NCBI GenBank assembly: GCA_903813345.2
Contig: CAIIXF020000012.1
Coordinates: 31,564,501 to 31,628,500, forward strand
Source of the DNA: Owenia fusiformis
Lineage: Eukaryota; Annelida; Polychaeta; Sabellida; Oweniidae
Direction: 5' to 3'
DNA length: 64,000 bases
Shown here: in pieces, positions 36,501 through 48,500 of the stretch
Position numbering within the stretch: position 1 is the first letter of the stretch
How the letters are laid out: each line of letters opens with the position of its first letter
The notes under the pieces: model-generated
The model's input: the letters and a program-made list of their open reading frames with translations, nothing else
The model's database searches: none
Told to the model about the DNA's origin: nothing
Translations under genes and position numbers: made by a program

Positions 36501-39500
36501 ATAATTGCATAAAAGAGCATGAAGGTGACAGCTACATTCAAATAAACCTTGTGTTTCTGTTAATGGACGCTGTTGTGAACTCTCTTAAGCAGATGAGCGA
36601 TGTCAAGTTCATTGGATTTAGAGATCATGGAAGAGATAACACTACTAAATACAACCAGGGTGACATAAGTGTACATGGGACTGAATCTAAAGGTTTCCCA
36701 CATGGGCCAAGTATTTGGCTTTGTGTTGGTGGACCAGTGTGTACTGTAGATATCGATCTCTGCTTTTGCATCGACCAAACGGAACACAAATTGGGTAGAA
36801 GTGTCCTGGTTATTGACGAAAAACAAGTATTATGTAATAAATGCCAAGTGAGTCATTGGATGGAATCTTTGGTAAATCCTCCTGATGACAACATCCACCA
36901 ACTCACGCATCCCCATCATCAACTATTGTTACTATTCAAGTATGCAGTTCATCTACTTGGTGACATTAATTCTGGACACAACTTCCATCCTCCATCATCT
37001 TATGCACTGAAAACATTACTGTTGCAACACCAGCAGCAGTGCAAGTCTACTCATGTAGGGGAATGTTTCATGGAAGCTGTGAAGTTCATGTGTCAAGAAA
37101 CTGATACAATTGATTATCAGCAGAATACATTTAGGATACCTTTAACAACAAGACACACAGTGATAAATATCGCACTTTGAAGAGCAAACTGGCCACCATG
37201 CAATTTACCCAGCATGGCCAAAACCTAATCAGACCGTGGCACTAGTCTGCTCTTCCATCTGTAAACATTTCAAGTTGACAAGGTTAGCGGTTTTCCTGCA
37301 ATTTTGATGACAAGAATTTATTTGTAGTCTTGAACTTTGGGAAAATTTAGATAACATTGTTTGTGACCTAATTTGATGACCTTCGACCTTGAAAATTTCA
37401 CTTTTTCAGACCTCAGTAGGTCTTTTGTAATTAGCTGACCTAAATTTAAATCCAAAATATCAATTTAGAAAATCAAATTTTTTACCTTTTCAAGGCCACT
37501 GAAGGTCAACGAAAGGTGAAATCTGAAATCTAAGGTCAGATTTGAACTTCTGAGAACTTGTAGATGTTTTTAAAAAAAAATTTGGTCAATTTGGAGCAAG
37601 TTGAAAAATTCAAAATGGCCGCCAAATTAAAAATTCAAAATGGCCACCATGTAATTCAGCCAGCATACCCAAAACCTAATCAGATCTTGGCAATAGTCTG
37701 TTCTTGCATCTGTAAAAATTTCAAGTTGAACGGATAAGTGGTTTTCCTGGAATTTTGATGACAAGATTTGTTGAAAAATTCAAAATGGCCACCACGTAGT
37801 TTACCCAGCATGCCCTTAACCTAATCAGATCTTGGCACTAGTCTGCTATTGCATGTGTAAAAATTTCAAGTTGAACAGGTTAGTGGTTTTCTTGGAATTT
37901 TGATGACAAGAATTGATTTGTAGTCTCAAACTTTGAGAAACTTGGATAACATCATTTGTGACCTAGTTTAATGACCTTGACTTTCGACCTTTAAAATTTC
38001 ACTTTTTCAGACCTCAGTAGGTGTTTTGTAATTAAGCTGACCTAAATTTAAATCCAAAATATCAATTCAGAAAATCAACTTTTTTGACCTTTTCAAGGTC
38101 ACTGAAGGTGAATGAAAGGTCAAATCTGAAATCTAAGGTCAGATTTGAACTTCTGAGAACTTGTAGATGTTTTTAAAAAAAAAATTTGGTCAATTTGGAG
38201 CAAGTTGAAAAATTCAAAATGGCCGCCAAATTCAAAAATTCAAAATGGCCACCATGTAATTCAGCCAGCATACCCAAAACCTAATCAGATCTTGGCAATT
38301 GTCTGCTCTTGCATCTGTAAAAATTTCAAGTTGAACGGATAAGTGGTTTTCCTGGAATTTTGATGACAAGATTTGTTGAAAAATTCAAAATGGCCGCCAC
38401 ATAGTTTACCCAGCATGCCCTTAACCTAATCAGATCTTGGTACTAGTATGTTCTTGCATCTGTGAAAATTTCAAGTTGAACAGGTAAGCAGTTATCCTGG
38501 AAATTTGATGACAAGATTTAGTTTATGTCCCGCCCGCCCGCCCGCACGCCCGCACACCCGCACGCCCAAACGCCCGCCCAACAGCACAAGACGACGACAA
38601 TATAGCACTTTTTCAAAGTGCGATAAAAATAACAAAAATAGTTAAAAGATATTCTCTTCACACAAGAACAATACCAGACATAATCTATCCAAAAAGGGAG
38701 ATTAAACTATATGATTTCTACTCACTATCCACACCCACAATGTTACTCTGGATGATACAACATGTGAGACACACCAGTGACTCTAGCTGGTGGGAAATAC
38801 TTATAAATCCAGATCCCAAACTCATCAACGATGCTACTGAGACGCAGAGATACTCTTTTGTGATTGACATGTGGAGGGTCGACGAGGATCATGTAACAAT
38901 TGCATGGAGTACATCTTTTGAAACAAGAGAACTCCAATTTATTAAGCTACAATGGAAGCATCAGCATGGTACTGAAACTACATTGGAGTTTGAATTCGAC
39001 TATCATTCACATATGCACATCAAAGTAAGTGGCATTACTCTCCATACATATACATATAGGATTCATTCATTCACTACATGAGCATGAACATGCAAGCAAA
39101 AACACTTGAAATATTCATCGAGTCAACTTCAACTTTGAAGGGCATATAGCTGTAATCCTACTTTATATAAATCAAATATTTTAGCCCTAATTAATCAATT
39201 TATACATTTATTTATTATTTATCAGACAATCATATCTTTTATTATTATAAGTATCATGGCATTGATATAAGTTCTATCTACTTCGATTCAAATGCTACAT
39301 TTTCTTATCTCACAAGTTTGTTTAGTTCAGTGTGTCAGTCAATATGTACTGTAAGGGTAAGTCTAAAAAATATTTCAAAACAAATATTTACTAGTAGTAA
39401 ATTCAAAGTAAATAAATAATTGTATTGGTGCCTTCCTTAAATTCTTTGGTCATATAAGAAATAAGCAAAATGAGAAAACATTAATAATCATGCTATTTCT

Positions 39501-42500
39501 TTATTCAGGTTGATGACCCCCAAACAGGAAGGTAACAGGACAACTCATCCCCAAGACAACTCATCCCCAAGACAACTCATCCCCAAGACATCTCATCCCA
39601 AGACAACTCATCCCCAAGACAACTCATCCCCAAGACATCTCATCCCAAGACAACTCATCCCCAAGACATCTCATCCCAAGACAACTCATCCCAAGACATC
39701 TCATCCCAAGACATCTCATCCCAAGACAACTCATCCCAAGACATCTCATCCCAAGACATCTCATCCCAAGACAACTCATCCCAAGACAACTCATCCCCAA
39801 GACATCTCATCCCAAGACAACTCATCCCCAAGACATCTCATCCCAAGACAACTCATCCCAAGACATCTCATCCCAAGACATCTCATCCCAAGACAACTCA
39901 TCCCAAGACATCTCATCCCAAGACATCTCATCCCAAGACAACTCATCCCAAGACATCTCATCCCAAGACAACTCATCCCAAGACAACTCATCCCCAAGAC
40001 ATCTCATCCCAAGACAACTCATCCCAAGACATCTCATCCCAAGACATCTCATCCCAAGACAACTCATCCCCAAGACATCTCATCCCAAGACAACTCATCC
40101 CAAGACATCTCATCCCAAGACATCTCATCCCAAGACAACTCATCCCAAGACATCTCATCCCAAGACAACTCATCCCCAAGACAACTCTTCCCAAGACATC
40201 TCATCCCAAGACATCTCATCCCAAGACATCTCATCCCAAGACAACTCATCCCAAGACATCTCATCCCAAGACAACTCATCCCCAAGACAACTCTTCCCAA
40301 CTTGAAATATAACGTAATTTTATACAATAAATTTCAACCTTTGAAAGAGTATTTGAATATTGAATATTTTAGAGATTTTAGCAGTAAGTACATTGTGTTT
40401 GACCCTGGAATATCTTTTGTATTTTGAGTTAGTTTAGTCTAGCTTTAGTTAATTTTATTGATCGATTGGGATAAAGATAAACATGTTCAAATTAATATAT
40501 ACTTTGATTATTAAATCAAAGATCATCAAAGGTGTCAAATTAGGATTAACGCAATAAGAATGTATTATCTGGGGTATTATCAGAATAATTCCCCCAGATT
40601 AATTCAGTCTTTGTTTTAAAATATTTTGCTTAATTCCAATATGTCATATTTGGCTTATTCTTTAATAAGATTTCCAATTTTAAACTTTCAGAATCATGAT
40701 GATTGAATTTGGAAATTATGTCTTATACCGGGACGTAAAAGTAGGACATAACTTTCAAGTGCCATTTCGAAATGCTAAAAATTATCAATACTTAGATTGA
40801 GAGTATAATCAAATATCAATTTGTAATCGTAAAAATAAAAAAATGATATATATAATATAGAGGACTTATTAAAGTATACTAGTGGGATGAGATGTCTTGG
40901 GATGAGTTGTCTTGGGATGAGATGTCTTGGGATGAGATGTCTTGGGATGAGTTGTCTTAGGGATGACTTGTCTTGGGATGAGTTGTCTTAGGGATGACTT
41001 GTCTTGGGATGAGTTGTCTTGGGATGAGTTGTCTAGAAACCAACAGGAACCACTGTAACTAGTGATGCGGATGACGAGTTATGATGTACAATGAAAGATC
41101 CACCGCAAGGGTTGCAAGATTTTGAAGAGCTGTATCGCTAGTTCTAGACTTTTATGATACTGATGAAAAACAATAAGTAAATGAAAGAATAGTGTTTGTC
41201 AAAGTACATTTCTTATCAGCTTCTGTAAAACACTTAACTCTCTGAAAAGAAATACTCGACACGAAAACGTATCCGTTTTCGTAACTCGCTTCATGAGTTC
41301 CTCCACAGTGAGACAATAGGTTTTCAATACTGGGAGGTCCAGTATTGTAAAATGTAAAATAAAATATATAACATAAGTAGTGATTCATAATAAATTTCAG
41401 AGAGTTTAAATCATTAAACCATACAAAATATAAGCATGATAATATTTGAGGCAGGGCACAGTAAAAGGGTCTTATCACAGATTTTTTCTATATTTTGATT
41501 TTTTTGTTTATCTTAAAAAGCAGAGTCATGGCTTATGTCTTAACAATTTTCCTCGCAGATATAGACCTAAAAAGACAGATTAGAATTTAGCACATTTTCC
41601 TCGTAATCTTAGGCGCATATTGTGGCTCTGTAGCACAATTTTCCTCGTAATCTTAGGCGCATATTGTGGCTCTGTAGCACAATTTTAACCTTAATAATAA
41701 GACCCGTTTTCCTGTGTTGAGGCTCTTTTATGCAAGCCAAGTGTTCTTATTACTTACAATAGTTGTCTTTAGAGCCATGAGTTTCTCCAAGGGCGTGGTC
41801 AAGTTATCTAGGTTGGCCAGTTCTACAACCTGCAAATATACAGTAAAATCTTTATAGTGGAACACCTCTGCAAGTGCATCACCTACATAAGTGGAACACC
41901 TCTACATTATGTAAAACACATCTTCAAGTGGAACACCTCCATACGTGGAACACTTTTGGGTGCCCTGGAATTCATTTACTTTAAGCAAAATGAACTTATG
42001 TAAGTGGAACATCTCTGAAGTGGAACACTATTTTGAGGTTCCAAATGTGTGTTCCACTTACAAGGTTTTACTGTACATAACATTCACACATTGTAATTTT
42101 AATCTATAACATTATAAAATTCTTCAATGGTTTTTGTTATTGATTAACTAAAAAGATCAAATAAAACAATACAGAACTTCAGAAGTTCAAAACAATGTTG
42201 AGTTAGTATAGTCAAGAGCAGGCCTGTAGCTCGGGCGAACCCCCCCCCTGGCCAAAAATTCTTTCAAAATCATGCAGTTTTTCACCATTTTGAGCACTTC
42301 TCAAGTGATTTTAGCCATATTTGGGCCAAAATTGTCAAATGTGAACCCCCTGGAAATTTTTGAAAACTGAACCCCTCCTTTGGCAAATCCTGCCTACGGG
42401 CCTGAAGAGTATCTAAAAATGGCACAACTTGCAGTTGGGTGGGTCTGTCTTGTTGCCAACAGCAGTGAAAGAGTGAAGTTAATTTTATAATACTTTAACC

Positions 42501-45500
42501 CCTTTGTAACACAAGTATTGACTATAGAGATACAGAAAGTGTGATAACATTAATACTTTGCCCCTTACCCCTCCCTCTCCCATACAATGGAATTTGTAAA
42601 TGAGCGCCTTGGACTTATTTTTTTCACTCATGAAATCGTCATTCAATGCTCCCACTAGTGAAATAAACTTCTTTTTACAATTTTTAAAACTTACAGATTC
42701 AGGCAATGGGCAAATAAATTCATCACGTATTCCAAGCTGGTCACCAGTAACTCCATCTAGTGAGGAGATCCTATTGGCTAATGCTGCATCTTTGGCTTTT
42801 AATTCATCACGTATGACAGGAAACACCTTATGGTGAACACTTCCAACGATGTAACTGCAAGAGGAATACATAGACATGAATAAGAGGTTAATCAAGGGTG
42901 ACGTCGGTTTTAAAACAGGGAAGGAAAGTTAACCGTAAGAGGTTCGTTTTAGCTTAAAGTGACGCATTACAGTTTCAGTTGAGAAATGTTAAATTGGAAA
43001 ATGCCTATGTATATGTTAGAACATGTCGCCTCATACCAAGAGGAATATAAAGACGTTGAGGTTAATCAAGGGTGATGTCAGTTTTAAAACAGGCGAGGAA
43101 AGTTAACTGGAAGAGGCTCGTTTTAGCTTCAAGTGATGAATAAAGTTTCAGTTGAAAAATTTTCAATTGGAAAATGCCTATGTATATGTAAGATCATGGC
43201 TGCCTCATGCCTGGCTTAATGTCCATGTTTGATATTCACTGGAAGGGACTCAATCAAATAATACAAAGAACACCCTTTTTTGAAATGAGAATTGATCAAA
43301 TAATGAGAATATATAGTTCCACTATTTTATGAAATTGATTTGACCAAATTTTATGCCAGGCATAAAATTTGTTCCAAAATTTATGCCCGGCATAAAATTT
43401 GTTTCAAAATTTATGCCTGGCATAAAATTTGGTCAAATCAATTTCATAAAATAGTGGAACTATATATTCTCATTATTTGATCAATTCTCATTTCAAAAAA
43501 GGGTGTTAAAGGATATATGATCATCCAAACAAAAATATGACATTGCTGGAGACATCTTTGTGAAAACAATCCAACACATTATGTTTGAGTGGAATATCAA
43601 ATAGTTTTCACACTAGATATTTATTTGGAAATCATTTCATGAGAAAACACAAGATGAATCACACGTATCTATTCAACATTTACACACTTGTCTCACCTTT
43701 CAACTGAATTTGAAATATTATCTTGAAATCTCTTGTCATGCTTCTTTGGATGTTTGTTGGCTTTACATATTGCCTAAAACAACAAAGAAATATATTCCAA
43801 CTTTTTTTAAATGTTATTAATTTTCTGGCTATTGTGTCTTTGGATTCTCAATGCACTTCATTTGCTTATTTATTCTAAATTATTCCAAACCTAAGTGAAC
43901 TTGGCAAGCAATAAAGTTAACAGGGCAATCTCGTTTCAACTTTGTCAAGGTAACCAGGGAGAATCATGTAATTGGTTTTGACTTAAAGGGAGCATAACTT
44001 ACTTTGGTTGCTCTACTACACATGCTAGTCAATCTTGAAAAAAATTGATGCTAGAGATTGCCAGAGGCCAGGAAATTAGGCAGCCTAAACACTTTTGGTT
44101 GCTGTAATGGCTACTCTTGCTTCTTTCATCGTCAAGGTAACCAGGGAGAACAATGTAATTAGTATTGACTAAGAGGGAGCATAATTTACTTTGGCTGCTC
44201 TTACATCAGTTAATGTGTTTGTTTATCTTGTGTCAATGTTGTCAAGGTAACCAGGGAGAATCATGTAATTGATATTGACTTAAAGGGAGCATAACTTACT
44301 TTGGTTGCTCTACTACACATGCTAGCCAATCTTGTTTCAACGTCGTCAAGGTAACCAGGGAGAATCATGTAATTGGTATTGAACTGGTGAATTTCATCAT
44401 TTATGTTTGCAAGAATGTTGACATGCTCCTTGAATGACATCAAGAATGTTTTGCACCTGAAATTAAAGAGCGTTTTAAACACACTGATATGTACACTACA
44501 GCATAAAGTACATAACTAAAGTACTGCATATTTACAAGGTATTTACATAATGTACATAAAGAAAACCCTGTCTAAGCAGAGCACCTTTGGCATCTTTAAA
44601 AAGTGTTCCACTTGGAAAGTGTTCTACTTATAGAGGTTCATTCAACATTAGTGAGTTGGTCTTAGACTCTGAAAGTGTTCTACTCACAAAGGTGTTGTAC
44701 TTTGGAGGTGTTCCACTTATAGAGGTTCATTTAACATTAATTCAGTTGGTCTTGGACTCTGAAAGTGTTCCACTCACAGAGGTGTTCAACTTGGGCGGTG
44801 TTCTACTTTAGTAAGGAATATTTAGGTGAAAATATTTCAAAAATATATAGAAGCAATTTTAAGGTTGATTTCAAAACTTCATACCATTGTTTTGAAAACC
44901 TGAAGTGGCACCAAGCGATCCATTGACTTTTTCACCGAAAATCCAAGATGGCCGCCGCGATGTATCAAAAAATTATAAAAAATGACTAAAGTTATGATTT
45001 AATGATTCAAAATAGTTGTATACTGATCAGACATGACTAATAACAGTACCTATAAGAAGTTCATATCCATTTAAAGTCATCATTTTTGTGTGAAAACTGG
45101 AGTCCCACAAGGCTCAATTTTATGTCCGCTACTTTTTTTGCATTGACCATGGCATTTGCACATAGCAATGCATAGAAATCCATTTTTGTAACATGTGCAC
45201 CTAGGACCACATTTCACTTTGCACCCACACTTGACCAATGCTTCGCATGCTGCTTGAGGAAGGGATGTATATAGTGGCACCAGGAGGGACATGTCATACT
45301 GCCAGCCCCATGTTGTGAACTCCGATACCCATGTTGGATTGAGATTGTACAGTTGGCCTCTAACAATACGACCTTGGTTAGCAAGTTCTTAAAATTTTCT
45401 GTGCAAGGGCTCCTTTTGTTGGTGGCATTCTATCAATGACTGTATGGCCATCACAGAATATTTGCCTTCGTGCTGCATTGATATCTATCTGGTTGCTGGT

Positions 45501-48500
45501 TCGATCATATACTAGAACAGTAAAACGTTTTAGGGACTGAATGGCATGAACTGACAAAGTCAGGTTTGTTGTAACCATTTGTGCTACTTGTAGAAAAGCT
45601 GGAGTAACTTCCTTGAACACATTCCATAGCTTGAAGGGCAGATTCTTTGCTATTGGCCAAAGAATGGTGCAGTTATATAATATAATTTAATAGCTGTATT
45701 TTTGAGAGGTCAGAAGGCAATCCAAATTGACACTTATTGCACCCTTATGCGGCAGCCATTGCAAGAACAACTACACCATTATCTCCGCTGATTCTGATTA
45801 TGAATGTCTTTTTTACCCTCTGAGGTCATCTGTTTTACCTGAACAAAGAGTCTAGTGTAGTATCAGCTTCTTCATGAGTACAAGGTTCAATCATTACTGT
45901 AACTGGCAACTGAGAAAAGCACTTCAACAGATTCCACAATAGTCATAAACATCAACCTCAAAAATAAAGTTGGCCAGGAATGCTAACAGTTCAGTTTTGT
46001 TCTGGTTGTTTCTTAGAAAGGCTAACCAATTCTGGGGCATCACATTCTCTGCATAAACCACCCATTGCCACAGTGAGTCCTTGTCAGGGACTTCCTACTG
46101 TTTTATAGGTAGACATCCCAGATAACATCTTATCTTGAAACACCTTCCATAGGACGCCTTAACTTGGGATGAGACATTGGTACCATATTCTTGGAAGTTG
46201 GTTGCCACACCAGGATGCATCACATGGACCAGAAGGATGCCATCTATTAAAATTGCATCTGCAGGTGGCTTTTCCAATACTTCAGATCCATCTGGCTTAG
46301 CCTCTTGACATTTAAGTAAGTCTGCTTTTGTTGTAGGTCTCATGGCTCCGTGGTTATGTAGGGATGGTGGGAACTCATGGTTTTCATATTTTAAAAACTC
46401 AGACATGTCATTGTGTCTTGATTGGCATGCAATGTAGAGTAATAGCAAAAAGGTCATAATCATGTCTCAGATCCTTGACTTAAGGATTCACTTGCATGCA
46501 TGGTTGGTGTGATCTAGGGAGAAAAAAACAAAGCATCATCTGCAGTGATTCCTGAGGTCAAGGAACTGAGAGAAGAAAATTACCTTTTTGCTATGCTCTA
46601 TATTTGCCTTTGACAATCAAGACACATAACATGTCTGAGTTTTTCAAACATGAAAACCATGAGTTCCCGCCATTCCTAGCTAAGCATGGAGCCACGAGAC
46701 CTACAACTAAATGACCTACTTAAATGCCTAGAAACTAAGCCAGATGGACCCAAAGTATTGGAAAAGCCAACTGCAGATGCAGTTTTAATAGACTGCTCCT
46801 TTCTGGTGTCTCATCCCAAGTTAAGGCAGCTTATGGAAGGTGTTCCAAGATTAGATGTTGTCTGGAATGTTTACATACAAAACAGTGAGAAGTCTCTAAC
46901 AAGGATTTATCGTGGCACTAGTGCTAGAAGGATGATTTATGCAAAGATGCACAAATGCCAAAGAATTGGCCAGCCTTTCTAACAACCAATGGAACCAGAC
47001 TAGGCTGTTTGCATTCCTGGCCAACTTTATGTCTGAGGTTGATGTTAATGAAAAGCGAATGATAGCTACTATTTGGGAATCTCTTCAGTGCTTTCCTCAA
47101 TTGCCAGATACAGCAATGATTGAACCTTGTACTCATGAAAAAGCTGACACTAGGCTCTTTGTTCAAATAAAACAGATGACCTCAGAGGATAAAAATACTT
47201 CATAATCAGAAGTGGAGATACTGATGTCCATTTTCTTGCCATGGCTGCTGCATTAGGGTGCAATGCAATAGGTGTCAATCTGGACAGCCTTCGGACCTCT
47301 CAAAATAAAAAATTACAGGTATTAAATTATATTATATATTATAACTGCACTATTCTTTTAGGCCATAGCAAAAAATCTGCCCTTCAAGCTATGGAATGTG
47401 TTCAAGGAAGTTACTCCAGCTTTTCTATATTTGGCACAAATGGTTACAACAAACCTGTTTTTGTCAGTTCAAGCCATTCAGTCCCTGGAACATCTTACTG
47501 TTTTATTATATGATCGAACCAGCAACCAGATAGATATCAATGCAGCATGAAGGCTAATGTTCTGTAATGGTCATACAGTCATTGACAAATACCACCAACA
47601 AAAGGAGCCCTTGCAGAAAATCTTAACTTGCTAACCAAGGCGGTATAGTTTGGTGCCATAACCAAAATTGTTATCGAGTTCACAACATGTGGCTGGCAGT
47701 ATGACTCCTGATGCCACTAAGTACAGCCCTTCCTCAAGCAGCTAAGGCATGCCAAGCATTGGTCAAGTGTGGGTGCAAGGTGAAATGTGGTCCTAGGTGC
47801 TCATGTTACAAAAATGGATTTCTATACCTTGCAATGTACAAATGCCATGGTCAATGAAAGTCATTGGACTAAAAAAGTAGGGGACATAAAGTTGAGCCTT
47901 GTGGGACTCCAGTTTTCACACAAAAATAATCTAGTGACTTTAAATGCATATGACCATCTAATAGTTACTATTATTAGTCATGATTGAACAGTATTTAACT
48001 ATTTTGACAAATTAAATGATGATATTAGTCAATTTTAGTGATTTGCCGATACATTGTGGCGGCCATCTTGGATTTTTGGTGAAACAGTCAATGGATTGCT
48101 TGGTGCCACTTCAGGTTCTCAAAAGGATGGTATGAAGTTTTGAAATCCACCTAAAGATAGCTTCTATTTATTTTTGAAATATTCTGTGAACTTATCTCCT
48201 ATTCAAACCTGACAGGAATATTTAGGTGAAAATATTTCAAAAATATATAGAAGCAATTTTAAGGTTGATTTCAAAACTTCATACCATTGTTTTGAAAACC
48301 TGAAGTGGCACCAATCGATCCATTGACTTTTTCACCGAAAATCCAAGATGGCCGCCGCTATGTATCAAAAAATTATAAAAAATGACTAAAGTTATGATTT
48401 AATGATTCAAAATAGTTGTATACTGATCAGACATGACTAATAACAGTACCTATAAGAAGTTCATATCCATTTAAAGTCATTGGATCATTTTTGTGTGAAA

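Larger units (their letters stand above)
44812..48213. mobile_element. 3.4-kb palindromic element, unit 1 of 2
   Basis: Two inverted arms (about 44815-46495 and 46600-48213) around a ~100-bp centre each contain a decayed copy of the same gene. Terminal blocks match in inverted orientation: aatatttcaaaaatatatag near 44830 and its counterpart near 48165, followed inward by ccaagatggccgcc / ggcggccatcttgg. Arms differ from each other by many substitutions and indels. The pair of units is inserted in a CAGTAAAACC repeat, with ctacttta / ctacttata next to the two ends as a possible target duplication. The superfamily is not certain; an XPG-like nuclease with a Cys-rich tail would be compatible with Academ-type elements (inference). 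Confidence 0.8.

Noticed and set aside
38521-38590. CpG-rich cccgcccgcccg tract as a promoter
   Set aside because: It is the simple-sequence tail of the composite repeat and always sits next to cacttt..aaagtg motifs, so it is repeat structure.
39791-40327. Minus-strand frames of GMSCLGMRCLG repeats
   Set aside because: Same minisatellite read in reverse; no start context or splice support.
39510-40427. A 305-codon open frame of SHPKT/SSQD/IPRQL repeats
   Set aside because: It is a by-product of a 15-bp minisatellite, which is open in several frames on both strands; it has no unique protein sequence apart from a short tail.
44587-44811. 74-codon frame VPLGKCSTYRGSFN repeats
   Set aside because: Translation of a CAGTAAAACC-family repeat (gttccacttatagaggttc), not a gene.
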